From contig NZ_JAALXT010000003.1 of NCBI RefSeq assembly GCF_011634775.1, forward strand, positions 186,001 through 250,000: a DNA stretch of 64,000 nt, in the 5' to 3' direction. Below the pieces are notes generated by a model. The model was not told the DNA's origin and did no database searches. It worked only from the letters and a program-made list of their open reading frames with translations. Origin of the DNA: Thalassoroseus pseudoceratinae (GTDB taxonomy: Bacteria > Planctomycetota > Planctomycetia > Planctomycetales > Planctomycetaceae). This document shows positions 9,140 to 19,606 of this stretch, piece by piece. Within the stretch, counting starts at the first letter, position 1; every line of letters starts with the position of its first letter. A program made the translations under genes and the position numbers.

Positions 9140-10660
9140 ATGACCAAATCTCAACCGATTATCGAAATTCAACACGTCTCCAAACACTTCGGTGGTGTCA
9201 CGGCGCTCGATGACGTTTCGTTTTCGATCGAGGCTGGTGAGTTCCATGCGATCATGGGGGAAAACGGGGCCGGCAAAAGTACGTTGATGAAGATCCTCTC
9301 CGGCGTGCATCCCGAATTTGACGGGCAATTCCTGGTACGCGGCGAACCGGCGAATTTCAGTGGGACACGGGATGCGGAAGCCATCGGTATTGGGATCATC
9401 CATCAGGAACTGAATCTCGTTGAGGAACTCACCACAGCGGCGAACATCTATCTCGGACGCGAACGTTGCAACGCACTCGGGTGGCTCGACAATCGCACTA
9501 TGGAAGCCGACGCCGCGAAGTTGTTCGACCAACTCGGATGCGATATTGATCCTCGCCAGCGGGTCGGTGAATTGCGGGTCGGGGATCAACAACTCATCGA
9601 AATCGCCAAGGCACTCTCGCTCGATGCGGATATCCTCATCATGGATGAACCGACGAGTGCATTGACGGAAACGGAAACCGAGAGGCTGTTTGCCGTCATT
9701 GATCGCTTGCAGGAACGTGGCGTGACGATACTTTACATCTCCCACAAAATGGAGGAAGTCTTCCGAGCTGCCGACCGCATCACCGTGTTGCGTGATGGGA
9801 AACTCGTCGGAACCTTTGACCGGGAAGACACTAATCCGCGTGACATTGCGCACCAGATGGTTGGCCGAGAAATCGAGGAAGTGGAACTCGGTGGCGGTCG
9901 CGAAGCGGGCGAAGTGGTGTTGCAAGTCGAGAACCTGCGATTGCCGTGGCCGGGACACGCGAAACCCTGGCGACTGGACGACATCAGTTTCACGCTGCGA
10001 CGCGGCGAAGTTTTGGGCATCGCAGGGTTAATGGGAGCGGGTCGTACGGAATTGATGGAGTGTTTGTTTGGCACGAGTCCGGTGCGACCTCAAGGCCGAA
10101 TTCGTGTTGATGGCAAAGACGTCAGTTTTCGGCACCCCGCCGATGCCATGCAACGTGGTTTGGCATTGGTGACCGAAGACCGCAAACGTCTTGGCCTATT
10201 CAGTCATTTGACCGTGCGCGACAACATCACCATTTGCACCCTCTCGGATGCTGTTCGCGGCGGATTGGTTTCCGGACGTGAAGAACGTAGGCTCGCCAGT
10301 GAGTCGGCAGAGATGTTGAGCGTCAAGTCGGATGGTGTCGATGCACCCATCATGAGCTTGAGTGGCGGAAATCAACAGAAATGCGTGATCGCACGGTGGT
10401 TGCGAACGCAGCCCAAGGTTCTTCTGCTTGACGATCCGACGCGAGGCGTCGATGTCGGCGCGAAAGCCGAGTTGTACCGTGTCATTGACGGACTTTGCCG
10501 AGAGGGCCTGGGAATCATCGTTACCTCCAGCGAGTTGCCGGAGTTGCTTACGCTGTGTGATCGAATTCTCGTGCTGTGCGAAGGCCGATTGACCGGCGAA
10601 TTCCCGAGAGAGAATGTCACGGAACAGGCCATCATGGAAGCTGCGACTGTCCGCGGATAA
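9140..10660 (+). CDS. Sugar ABC importer ATPase with two ATP-binding domains (RbsA-like)
   Basis: The 506-residue protein contains two ABC domains. The first has Walker A GENGAGKST at 40-48, the degenerate signature RVGDQQLIEIAKAL and Walker B with DILIMDEPTSALTE. The second has the altered P-loop GLMGAGRTEL typical of RbsA/MglA second halves, signature LSGGNQQKCVIARWL and LLLDDPTRGVDVG. Such proteins energise transport of monosaccharides and act with a homodimer of the permease. The gene follows the permease by 24 bases and completes the operon. An inverted repeat lies 36 bases after the stop. Confidence 0.96.
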   Translation: MTKSQPIIEIQHVSKHFGGVTALDDVSFSIEAGEFHAIMGENGAGKSTLMKILSGVHPEFDGQFLVRGEPANFSGTRDAEAIGIGIIHQELNLVEELTTAANIYLGRERCNALGWLDNRTMEADAAKLFDQLGCDIDPRQRVGELRVGDQQLIEIAKALSLDADILIMDEPTSALTETETERLFAVIDRLQERGVTILYISHKMEEVFRAADRITVLRDGKLVGTFDREDTNPRDIAHQMVGREIEEVELGGGREAGEVVLQVENLRLPWPGHAKPWRLDDISFTLRRGEVLGIAGLMGAGRTELMECLFGTSPVRPQGRIRVDGKDVSFRHPADAMQRGLALVTEDRKRLGLFSHLTVRDNITICTLSDAVRGGLVSGREERRLASESAEMLSVKSDGVDAPIMSLSGGNQQKCVIARWLRTQPKVLLLDDPTRGVDVGAKAELYRVIDGLCREGLGIIVTSSELPELLTLCDRILVLCEGRLTGEFPRENVTEQAIMEAATVRG

Positions 10661-10696
10661 TTTTGCGAATTTTTCGTTGGCGACGTGAAGTTCTCT

Positions 10697-10719
10697 CAAG
10701 TGCGTGAAAAATGCACTTG
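10697..10719. repeat. Perfect 7-bp inverted repeat after the importer operon
   Basis: CAAGTGC (10697-10703) and GCACTTG (10713-10719) flank a 9-base A-rich loop. It could fold as an RNA hairpin at the end of the importer transcript, but it lacks a T run, so a simple intrinsic terminator is not supported. It could instead be an operator for the following gene. Confidence 0.45.
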
Positions 10720-10892
10720 CAGCGTGAAGTCATTCTGGATATTCTCCCGCCCTCTTTCACTCACAGCCGGATTTTCCTCAAGTTTGAAGCCCCGACATCC
10801 GACACCGCCCTCTCTCTTTCGCGGTGACCGTTGGGACGGAAACGGAGGGAAAGCAGGCGTCGTCTCCTCAATTGAAATCACTCCACGCCGCC

Positions 10893-12056
10893 ATGAAATG
10901 GAATTCTTTCGCCATGCGCGCCTTCAGGAGTTTGTCGACTCGGTTTGTAATGCTGCTGCTCGGCTGGTGCTTGGCCATGCCGCTGCTGTCCGGTTGCCGG
11001 ACGGTGAATAGTCACATTGCGAACCGCATCGGTCGGGAACACTACCGCGCGGGGAACTATCAAGCCGCCAGCTTGGATTTTCAACGGGCATTGGCGGATG
11101 ATCCGGACAATCCCTCGTTCATGCACAATCTTGCATCGACGCTGCAACGGAGTGGTGACTACGCCACAGCCGAGCAGACATATCGTCAAGCATTATCGAT
11201 CGACCCGTCGCATCAGCCAAGCTACCACAGCCTAGCCCAGTTGATGACCGAAACCGGCCGGACTGCCGAGGCCACGCAGCTCTTGCATGCTTGGCAAGAT
11301 ACCCAACCTTACTCGGCCGCTCCGCACATCGAGACGGCTTGGCTCCAGCGTCAACAGGGGGACATTGCCGGTGCGTCAGCTTCCTTGCAGACGGCATTGC
11401 AGGTGTCGCCGAATAACCCTGTCGCGTTGGCCCAGCTCGGTCAAATTCAACAGGATTTGGGACGACCGGAACAGGCAGTCGCGTTGTATCAACGGTCGCT
11501 GCAATCGGATTGGAACCAACCACAGGTGATGTCTCGTGTGGCGGCGTTGAAACCGCAAGTTCTGGCGGCTCGTCAGCAACAACAGTCACAGGGGCCACCC
11601 CAAATGGTGACGAATTACAACTATCGCACGGGATCGCAGTTTGCGTCGAATGATTTGTCGATGATGGGGCTGCAATCTGCATCCGCGTGGCCAATGGCTC
11701 CGTACGGCTCACAGATGGCAACGCTGCCTTCGACCGGATATCAAGTCGCCGGGCCAGTGCCGACAGGACCGACTCCGGCGGGGCCATCACCTTACTACGC
11801 GACCAACCCCGCGGGACCGACGTACTCGGTGGCGGAACGTCCGGTCATGCAGCCGACACCGGTGAATCCTCAACCGACCTTGGCCAACCCGCAACCGACT
11901 CCCGTCGATCCGCAACCAACGCCGGCGACGCAGCCGGTTCCGAATCCTACGCCCGATGAACCGGCACCGGAACCAGACCCTAACATGCAGTCCGGGGCGA
12001 TCATGATGCCAATGGATCAAACCACGGCCGCATTACCAATCGTGCAGCCATTCTAA
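10893..12056 (+). CDS. TPR lipoprotein with proline-rich tail
   Basis: The product is about 387 residues from ATG 10893; an ATG at 10914 is an equal alternative and a GTG at 10824 is less likely. A signal sequence rich in Leu ends in the lipobox LLSGC, predicting lipidation. Residues about 45-180 contain four or so tetratricopeptide repeats (YRAGNYQAASLDFQRALADD, YATAEQTYRQALSIDPSHQP, GRPEQAVALYQRSLQSD). The last 130 residues are low-complexity and dominated by Pro, Thr, Gln and Ala, with short repeats such as NPQPT and DPQPT. The TPR part suggests protein-protein binding in the periplasm or at the outer membrane. The specific partner is unknown. Confidence 0.85.
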   Translation: MKWNSFAMRAFRSLSTRFVMLLLGWCLAMPLLSGCRTVNSHIANRIGREHYRAGNYQAASLDFQRALADDPDNPSFMHNLASTLQRSGDYATAEQTYRQALSIDPSHQPSYHSLAQLMTETGRTAEATQLLHAWQDTQPYSAAPHIETAWLQRQQGDIAGASASLQTALQVSPNNPVALAQLGQIQQDLGRPEQAVALYQRSLQSDWNQPQVMSRVAALKPQVLAARQQQQSQGPPQMVTNYNYRTGSQFASNDLSMMGLQSASAWPMAPYGSQMATLPSTGYQVAGPVPTGPTPAGPSPYYATNPAGPTYSVAERPVMQPTPVNPQPTLANPQPTPVDPQPTPATQPVPNPTPDEPAPEPDPNMQSGAIMMPMDQTTAALPIVQPF

Positions 12057-12071
12057 TCGTGCAGTGATCAG

Positions 12072-12108
12072 AAAAACGTCATCGAAGTCGAGACTCGGTG
12101 GCGTTTTT
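12072..12108. terminator. Bidirectional intrinsic terminator between convergent genes
   Basis: AAAAACGTC (12072-12080) pairs with GGCGTTTTT (12100-12108) with one G-U, and an inner ATCGA/TCGGT pairing extends the stem. The A run on one side and T run on the other give a U tract in both directions. It sits between the TPR lipoprotein and the minus-strand membrane gene, and overlaps the latter's TAA. Confidence 0.75.
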
Positions 12109-12703
12109 ACTTGCGCGTCGTTCGATATCGGGCCGTCGCGCGGTCAATGGTTTGGACGACACTTCGCACGAAATTCTTGAAGCCTTGGACCTGGCTTTCC
12201 TGAAGAAACGTGAACGAAACGACGGTAATCAGCGCGGCCGAAATTAGACACGCTCGGCGCAGACCGTCGTGCGTTGAAAGCATGTCCAACGTATCTGCAT
12301 ACCAGGGGAGTCTTGCGTCGGCTTTGGGGAAGATTGGTTTCGAGGTACGGGAATCGAGTGTCAAACTGGGATCGACGGGGATCCGTTCTTCCCCAGGTTG
12401 GCTGGCATCGAAATCGATGCGGGCTTGCTCGGCTGCGAAATTGGGGTCGTGCTCAAATGCTCGCACCACCCGCTTGAGGTACTTCACTTGCCATTCGAGC
12501 GTGACAAGCTTCACCTGGTTGTTGTACTTCTCGACCTTGAGTTGCCGCCACTTCAGGAGCTTTGGCGACAACGCCACGGCACCATAGAGCGTCACTGCGA
12601 GAACAATCGCCAACCAAAACAGAATCGACACCCCCCACGCCCGAGTCGAAGAAGTCGTCTCGGTGGAATCCTCATCCAGGGAGATGTCGAGTGTTTTGGT
12701 CAT
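12107..12703 (-). CDS. Uncharacterised two-helix membrane protein
   Basis: I do not recognise the family. The 198-residue product has an acidic N-terminal tail, a strong transmembrane segment (about 25-45, SILFWLAIVLAVTLYGAVAL) and then a charged region that may form a coiled coil (LKWRQLKVEKYNNQVKLVTL). A second hydrophobic segment lies at about 152-167 (ACLISAALITVVSFTF). The basic C-terminus RATARYRTTRK is probably cytoplasmic. The overall shape loosely recalls septum-initiator proteins of the FtsB/DivIC type, but that is only resemblance. It starts 11 bases after the enolase stop, so it is very likely cotranscribed with eno. Confidence 0.75.
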   Translation of the reverse strand: MTKTLDISLDEDSTETTSSTRAWGVSILFWLAIVLAVTLYGAVALSPKLLKWRQLKVEKYNNQVKLVTLEWQVKYLKRVVRAFEHDPNFAAEQARIDFDASQPGEERIPVDPSLTLDSRTSKPIFPKADARLPWYADTLDMLSTHDGLRRACLISAALITVVSFTFLQESQVQGFKNFVRSVVQTIDRATARYRTTRK

Positions 12704-12714
12704 GCTGAGATCAA

Positions 12715-14064
<1,350 letters not shown>

Positions 14065-14258
14065 TTACTCTTTCAGCGTCCGACCTTCCATCAAGGGACC
14101 GTGAGTTCTCCTGCTGAACTGAAAATTTCGATATGTTTTCTTGTTGATCGGCTTCCAAGAACGTTGTCACCAGCATATCGACTGACCTGACGATCCCTCC
14201 GTTTTTATCTAGAATGCCGTTTGCACGCGAACTAACTCTGAGAGCGATGGAATTTCGA

Positions 14259-15377
14259 ATGTCGGTGACCTCCGACAACATCAAGACAGAAGCGAATCGG
14301 TTGGGCTTCGGTCTGGTTGGGATTGCCCCGGCGGTCACGCCGACCGGCTTTTCACGTCTGACAGAGTGGATTGCCGCCGGTCTCGCGGGAGAGATGAGCT
14401 ACATCGAGCGGCGCCGCGATGCGTATTCTCATCCAAAGTATGTCTTGGACGGCGTTCGCAGTGTGATTATGCTCGGCATGCACTACCGCACGGAAGACCC
14501 GACATCGTCGGAAACGGGGACGGCTCGCGTCTCTCGCTATGCGTGGGGTACCGAGGACTACCACAATGTCGTCAAACGCCGGCTGAGAGAACTCGCGAAC
14601 TTCATCCATGCCGGAGCCCCGGATTGCACGACGCGAGTTGTGGTCGATACCGCCCCGCTCTTGGAACGCGATTTTGCCAGACTGGCGGGTTTAGGGTGGT
14701 TCGGCAAGAACACCATGCTGATCAACAAACACGCGGGCAGTTTTTTCTTCCTCGGTGCCTTGCTGACCGACCTGGAACTGGATAGCGATGCCCCGCACGA
14801 ATCAACACACTGTGGAACCTGCACGCGGTGTCTGGATGCGTGCCCGACCGATGCATTCCCCGAACCGGGCGTTCTCGACGCGAAACGATGCATCTCGTAT
14901 CTCACCATTGAACTGCGTGGCCCGATCCCCAGGCATTTACGGCCTGGCCTGCGGAACTGGGTGTTCGGTTGTGATGTCTGTCAGGACGTATGTCCGTGGA
15001 ATCGTAAGGCTCCACGTAGCGACGAACCATCGTTCCAACCCAATTCGACGGTGACGCCCGCCGACGCCGCGGAATGGTTAACGCTCGATGACGAAGCATT
15101 TCGCCAGCGATTCCGCAAAACGCCACTCGCACGCCCGAAACGTGCGGGTTTGCTGCGGAATGCCGCCATTGTGTTGGGGAACACGCACGATCAGCAATAC
15201 GTCCCGGTGCTGATTGCCGCTCTTTCTGATGCGGAACCTCTCATTCGAGGGGCCGCCGCATGGGCATTGGGAGAAATCGGCGGGGAAGCCGCGACGCAGG
15301 CATTGCAGACGCGAACTCTTGTCGAGAATAATGCAGACACTCAAGCCGAACTCACCGCCGCGTTGGAACGTTTTTAG
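14259..15377 (+). CDS. queG: Epoxyqueuosine reductase QueG
   Basis: QueG reduces epoxyqueuosine to queuosine in tRNA wobble positions, using cobalamin and two 4Fe-4S clusters. From ATG 14259 (GGAA ahead) the protein has 372 residues; in-frame ATGs at 14214 and 14247 are possible but would add an atypical leader. Cluster cysteines are in [17 protein letters not shown] and [11 protein letters not shown]. The family core includes [20 protein letters not shown] and [10 protein letters not shown]. The C-terminus carries HEAT-like repeats ([20 protein letters not shown]). It is followed after 51 bases by dapB on the same strand. Confidence 0.95.
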   Translation: MSVTSDNIKTEANRLGFGLVGIAPAVTPTGFSRLTEWIAAGLAGEMSYIERRRDAYSHPKYVLDGVRSVIMLGMHYRTEDPTSSETGTARVSRYAWGTEDYHNVVKRRLRELANFIHAGAPDCTTRVVVDTAPLLERDFARLAGLGWFGKNTMLINKHAGSFFFLGALLTDLELDSDAPHESTHCGTCTRCLDACPTDAFPEPGVLDAKRCISYLTIELRGPIPRHLRPGLRNWVFGCDVCQDVCPWNRKAPRSDEPSFQPNSTVTPADAAEWLTLDDEAFRQRFRKTPLARPKRAGLLRNAAIVLGNTHDQQYVPVLIAALSDAEPLIRGAAAWALGEIGGEAATQALQTRTLVENNADTQAELTAALERF

Positions 15378-15428
15378 TCCAACGAGTTTTCGATTCACGA
15401 TTCAATTGACCTACCGGAGATCAGCATC

Positions 15429-16235
15429 ATGTCGGATACACCAACACAAGTCGCCATCAACGGAGCCGCTGGACGAATGGGGCAACGATTAGTCGCTCTG
15501 ACTCACGCCGACTCGGATTTGGCACTTCATACTGCTTTGGAATCCGCGAATTCGCCACACCTCGGCCGCGATGCAGGTGAACTGGCCGGTGTCGGAACGA
15601 TTGGCTCTCAGATCACCAGCGAATTGAACGACCGCCCCGATGTGGTGATTGATTTCTCAACGCCAGACGGGTTGGTTCACATTGCCGAGATCTGTGGAGA
15701 CCGGCAGATCCCGTTGGTCGCTGCCACCACTGGCTTGACGGATTCACAACGTGAAGCCGTACTGGCCGCCGCACAAACGACACCGGTTGTAATGGCTCCC
15801 AGCATGAGCTTGGCCGTCAATCTGGCCATGCAGTTGACTAAGCAAGCCGCTCAAATTCTGAAGAGTCATCCGGAGGGCGTGGATGTCGAGGTGATCGAAC
15901 GCCACCATCGCTTCAAAGAAGATGCCCCCAGTGGAACGGCACTTAAGTTCGGCGAAATCATCGCTCAAGAAATGGGCCAAACCGAGCACAAACACGGCCG
16001 CGAAGGTCGGACCGGACAACGGCCGCAAAACGAAATCGGCTACCACGCTCTGAGAACCGGAGACAACGTCGGCGAACACACCATCGTTTTCGGATTGATT
16101 GGCGAAACGCTCGACATCACCGTTCGCGGGCAATCCCGTGATAGCTACGCCTACGGTGCATTGGAAGCCGCCAAATTCCTGGTAAGTCAGAAACCGGGGC
16201 TTTACTCAATGGCTGATGTTCTCGGTCTGAATTGA
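15429..16235 (+). CDS. dapB: 4-hydroxy-tetrahydrodipicolinate reductase
   Basis: DapB makes tetrahydrodipicolinate in the lysine and diaminopimelate pathway, using NAD(P)H. The length of 268 residues is normal. The N-terminal dinucleotide fold has INGAAGRMGQRLV. The catalytic and substrate-binding stretch is ERHHRFKEDAPSGTALK, in which the HH pair and the following lysine are the expected active residues. A CGGAGA sequence precedes the ATG. Presence of this gene fits the known diaminopimelate-containing peptidoglycan of Planctomycetes. Confidence 0.97.
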   Translation: MSDTPTQVAINGAAGRMGQRLVALTHADSDLALHTALESANSPHLGRDAGELAGVGTIGSQITSELNDRPDVVIDFSTPDGLVHIAEICGDRQIPLVAATTGLTDSQREAVLAAAQTTPVVMAPSMSLAVNLAMQLTKQAAQILKSHPEGVDVEVIERHHRFKEDAPSGTALKFGEIIAQEMGQTEHKHGREGRTGQRPQNEIGYHALRTGDNVGEHTIVFGLIGETLDITVRGQSRDSYAYGALEAAKFLVSQKPGLYSMADVLGLN

Positions 16236-16271
16236 GTTTTCGAACGGAAAAAGACGTGGGGAAAACCGGAC

Positions 16272-16300
16272 TTGACGCAATCGGCACTTCACTCTAGAGT
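16272..16300 (+). promoter_or_regulatory. Putative sigma-70 promoter upstream of the 16383 lipoprotein gene
   Basis: TTGACG (16272-16277) and TAGAGT (16295-16300) are spaced by 17 bases, about 83 bases before the GTG start. The -35 box matches 5 of 6 and the -10 box 4 of 6. Confidence 0.45.
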
Positions 16301-16382
16301 CCCGCGACTTCTCTCTCAATAATCGATCTCCTCACTTTTTTCCGGACGCAGCGTTCTTCGCTCAACGTTACGGAGGCGGTAC

Positions 16383-17282
16383 GTGGTGTATCTTCGCAGA
16401 CCTGCGTTTCCAAGCTCGGCATCCACGGATCGAAAGATCCCATTGTGGATGGTTTGGGTCGTGGTGTGTCTGTTTCCGGGGTGTTCGCTGCTGAATATCA
16501 GCCAGCTTTTTGTCGGTGAGGAGTCCGTGGATGCGAACCATCCTGAGACGACCTTGCTGAAGAAAATGCCTGTGCCCCCGGAAGTCATCGTCTTGGAAGT
16601 GGTGCTCATCGAGCGGCCAAACCATGATCCGCTACTCGGAGAAACACTCTGGGATGAACTCGACGAGATTGCGTCTGTCGACTACGAGACCCGCCAAACC
16701 CTGAAACGAAACGGTTTGCGGGTCGGACGTTCTGGTGCCAATCCACCGAGAGCGTTACAGACGCTTCTTGGTGATTCACCAGAGATTGGAACGCACGACG
16801 ATGGTGAGAATCGGCTGTCCGGTCAGTGTGTGATGGTTCCCTCCGGTGGCGAATCCCGCGTGACGGCCAGCGAAGTTCGGATGTTGCGAAATGTGTTGAT
16901 CGTCGGAGAAAACGAGGATCGCACGGAAACACTGGAAAACGCGCGATGCGTCTTCCGGATTCAACCGCATCGACTTCAAGACGGATGGGCACGAATCGAA
17001 TTTCTGCCGGAGTTGCACCACGGGGAATTCACCAATCGCCGAACTGCGACGGAAGAAGGGTGGCAGTGGGATACTTCTCAGAAAATCGAAAAGTTGTATC
17101 GTCAGCAATTCGCAGTCGATTTGAATGTCGGTGAAATGGTGATTCTCACATCGACCGAGGGACCGGAGTTTGACCTCGGCGACAACTTCTTCCGCGGATC
17201 TGGCGAGAGCAAACATCTTCAGCGGTTGCTCGTCGTTCGGTTAGCGGAACTCAATCGCATGGAACAAGTGTTTGATCAATAA
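16383..17282 (+). CDS. Uncharacterised Planctomycete lipoprotein
   Basis: I do not recognise a named family. The start is GTG at 16383, well supported by GGAGG seven bases ahead. The 299-residue product has a hydrophobic stretch at about 21-33 ending in the lipobox-like FPGC (Cys34), so it is probably lipidated after an unusually long leader. The mature part is soluble, with VIVLEVVLIERPNHDPLLGE and NRRTATEEGWQWDTSQ; it reads like a secretin-adjacent or pilotin-type periplasmic protein, but no motif proves this. Its 3' end overlaps the convergent response-regulator gene by 32 bases. Confidence 0.75.
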   Translation: MVYLRRPAFPSSASTDRKIPLWMVWVVVCLFPGCSLLNISQLFVGEESVDANHPETTLLKKMPVPPEVIVLEVVLIERPNHDPLLGETLWDELDEIASVDYETRQTLKRNGLRVGRSGANPPRALQTLLGDSPEIGTHDDGENRLSGQCVMVPSGGESRVTASEVRMLRNVLIVGENEDRTETLENARCVFRIQPHRLQDGWARIEFLPELHHGEFTNRRTATEEGWQWDTSQKIEKLYRQQFAVDLNVGEMVILTSTEGPEFDLGDNFFRGSGESKHLQRLLVVRLAELNRMEQVFDQ

Positions 17283-18246
17283 CCGGCCGTGACTGACACG
17301 TCTTCGGCGACTTTATTTCCGGCGCTTTCACGGTTTCCATGATCGCATCTAACTCCGTTGGTTTGACGAAGTGTTTTTCCAATGTGATTTCGTTGCCGGT
17401 GTCGTTGTAGCGCACGTCATCCATGAATGTTCGGATGAGTAACAAGCCGCGTCCGCTGGCCTTTTCGAGGTTCTCTGGAATCGTGGGATCCGGAAGGGAA
17501 CTTGGATCGAATCCTGGTCCTTCATCACGGATTACAAACCGAGCTCTGGTCCGCGAGATCTCCGCCATACAGTGTACTTGTCGTTGACACCACGGTGCGG
17601 ATTCCGAGCGGGACAGCACGAGTTCCGCGAACGCGTTGTCATCGACGCCGCGAAGTTCCGAAGAGATCTCTAGATTCCCGTGAATCACGGCGTTGACCAA
17701 AGCTTCTTCGAGTGCGACCCCAATGCGGATGCGGTCTTTATCATCGCAAACGCCCAGCGGGTCCAGCTGACTTTGCAACATCGCGACCACAGATGGCACA
17801 ACGGTCCGATCCGTGCCAATCACGAGTTCGGTTCGACGAAACGTGACGCACTGTTGCAGTTCGTGTTCAATCAAACTCCGCTGTGACGCATTGAGGACTC
17901 GTTCGATCCGTGCGATGAGGTCCGTCATCAAGTTCCGTTTGGGAACATAGTCAGCGGCACCTTCACGTAATGCCGTGACGGCCACTTCCTCGCTGCCTTG
18001 TGCGGTCACAATGATAACTGGCACAAGCGGGTACGCTTCTTGAGCAAGACGAAGGAATTCAAGGCCGTCCATCTCGGGCATTCGCAGGTCACAAACCACC
18101 AAATCGATGGGTTCGTTGACCATCATCTCTAAGGCGGCGGCTCCACGATTCACACCGATGCCTTCCCAACCGGCTTGGCGAGCGATTAACTGCTGAATCA
18201 AGCGTTGTTGGACGCGACAGTCCTCGACGATCAGTATGCGCGGCAT
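17251..18246 (-). CDS. Response regulator fused to an anti-sigma-type (RsbW-like) ATPase domain
   Basis: I start at ATG 18246 because TTGGAGAGAG lies just ahead; an ATG at 18300 has no such site. The product has 331 residues. Residues 1-120 are a receiver domain: acidic E8/D9, phospho-acceptor D53 in VCDLRMPEMDG, T81 and K103. Residues about 135-295 resemble the HATPase_c_2 serine kinase/anti-sigma family: N box EEALVNAVIHGN (E181, N185), G1 box DEGPGFDP (241-248) and G2 ASGRGLLLI (263-271). It has no DNA-binding domain, so output is probably through partner switching or phosphorylation of an anti-anti-sigma protein. No partner gene is adjacent. A 36-residue tail follows, whose coding DNA overlaps the neighbouring gene. 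Confidence 0.9.
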   Translation of the reverse strand: MPRILIVEDCRVQQRLIQQLIARQAGWEGIGVNRGAAALEMMVNEPIDLVVCDLRMPEMDGLEFLRLAQEAYPLVPVIIVTAQGSEEVAVTALREGAADYVPKRNLMTDLIARIERVLNASQRSLIEHELQQCVTFRRTELVIGTDRTVVPSVVAMLQSQLDPLGVCDDKDRIRIGVALEEALVNAVIHGNLEISSELRGVDDNAFAELVLSRSESAPWCQRQVHCMAEISRTRARFVIRDEGPGFDPSSLPDPTIPENLEKASGRGLLLIRTFMDDVRYNDTGNEITLEKHFVKPTELDAIMETVKAPEIKSPKTCQSRPVIDQTLVPCD

Positions 18247-18634
18247 TTGAACTCTCTCCAATCCGGTATCTTTCGAGTTGTCTCGGTGTGTTGTCTTCAT
18301 CTAGGTCGCGACGAGACGTGCGTCCAATTGATTCCAAATAGATACAACGGCCCGGCAATGTTTCGAATTAAAAACATCGGGTTTGATCGATTGAAGTGAT
18401 TGCACGTGGACTGCGATGGGAAACAGATAGGCTACATTCGTTATAGACAACATACGTACTCCATCCCGCAGAAGCCAGAGAATTCATGCTACTGGCACGC
18501 TAGATCGACCATTTTGTTTAAGATTTGGTTCATCGAGTATTGGTAGTGGAGTCCATGGAGCCCACAAGCCGATGCCGATCTTGGAGCTTTCTCGCATGGA
18601 TGCCAAACCGCGGGAAACGCAATGAGGTTCTGGC
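18247..18634. other. Intergenic region between divergent genes
   Basis: This 388-base gap lies between the divergently transcribed response regulator and LysM protein. It is somewhat AT-richer than its surroundings around 18350-18460. I see no convincing small gene, RNA or strong inverted repeat; both promoters should be here. Confidence 0.5.
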
Positions 18635-19582
18635 ATGCACCGCGACAAAAAAGTCGGGTTGGCCATGGGGATTTTGTTAGTCGGCATAGTTGCTGCGTTC
18701 TTTTTTCGAAACGAATCTGATCCCCTCGAAGATATTCCACCGCTTGAAGATGCGTTGGCATTGGACGAAAAAATCGCCGCTCAGGCTGGCGGTCCGTACC
18801 TCACCGGTGTGGAGCCCGTGGATGACCGGTATCGCACTTCAGGACCGGTTCCGTCGTTGGATTCGTCTGTTTTAGACAGCGCTCCTAAGGACACTTCCGA
18901 TGTCGTTGCAACCGCAGATTCGTTCGATACGCTTGCGCCGGTGAATGTGATCGAACAGGACAGCGAGCCGCTTCCATCTGCAGCCGAAGTCACCGTTGGC
19001 ATGCCCTTCGGTTCAGTTCTGGGAGAGTCGACCGTCAGCACCTCGAACGAGGGTGATTGGGAAAGCATTCCTCCGTTTGTGCCCGATGCTGTGACGGTCT
19101 CTCCGCAAGTGTCCCAAGCATCTCAAACCAAGACGCTTCTTCCAAAACAGGAAGTTCAGGAGTCCGTTGAGAAATCGGAAGTCCAGGAACCGTTCGAAAC
19201 GGTGGACGTTTCGGTAACGCTTGAAGAAGCGGAGCCGTTCCTGGATGAGCAACCGATGGTCGTAAAGCCGGAGCGATTCGTCCCGTCTGCGAAACCGCGG
19301 ACGTATCGCATCCGACCGGGCGACACGCTATCGGAAATCGCTTGGCGGGAATTAGGGAGCAGTCGGCGTTATCACGAACTCTATGAAGCGAACCGAGACC
19401 GATTGAAGCACCCCGATAACCTGCCCGTTGGTATGGAGCTTCGCATCCCGGTGCCGAAACGGACGACGCAACAAAACCGATCCGATCGTGAATCAGCCAA
19501 GGTTTTTGAAACCGAAGTCAACGACGTGGATCGAACCAGCAGTCGACGATTCATTCCGATGCACGAATCGCCAATTCGCTGA
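18635..19582 (+). CDS. Membrane-anchored LysM-domain protein
   Basis: The 315-residue protein begins MHRDKKVGLAMGILLVGIVAAFFF, a single N-terminal membrane anchor. A long acidic, low-complexity linker (about 30-220) is rich in Val, Glu, Ser and Pro. A LysM domain fills residues 222-272, starting RTYRIRPGDTLSEIAWRELG and closing LPVGMELRIP; LysM binds N-acetylglucosamine polymers such as peptidoglycan. A basic tail of 43 residues follows. TGAGG lies ahead of the ATG. The protein probably tethers the membrane to the cell wall or localises another factor there. It converges with the DUF1501 gene with 24 bases between. Confidence 0.88.
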   Translation: MHRDKKVGLAMGILLVGIVAAFFFRNESDPLEDIPPLEDALALDEKIAAQAGGPYLTGVEPVDDRYRTSGPVPSLDSSVLDSAPKDTSDVVATADSFDTLAPVNVIEQDSEPLPSAAEVTVGMPFGSVLGESTVSTSNEGDWESIPPFVPDAVTVSPQVSQASQTKTLLPKQEVQESVEKSEVQEPFETVDVSVTLEEAEPFLDEQPMVVKPERFVPSAKPRTYRIRPGDTLSEIAWRELGSSRRYHELYEANRDRLKHPDNLPVGMELRIPVPKRTTQQNRSDRESAKVFETEVNDVDRTSSRRFIPMHESPIR

Positions 19583-19606
19583 TTCGATCTCTGCCCATGT
19601 TGGACT

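Noticed and set aside
9101-9958. 285-codon open frame opposite the ABC ATPase
   Set aside because: Antisense to clear Walker and signature motifs; His- and Arg-rich shadow composition.
11860-11990. Proline-rich repeat DNA as a possible CRISPR or tandem-repeat element
   Set aside because: The repeats are short, imperfect and in frame within the TPR lipoprotein tail; there are no regular spacers.
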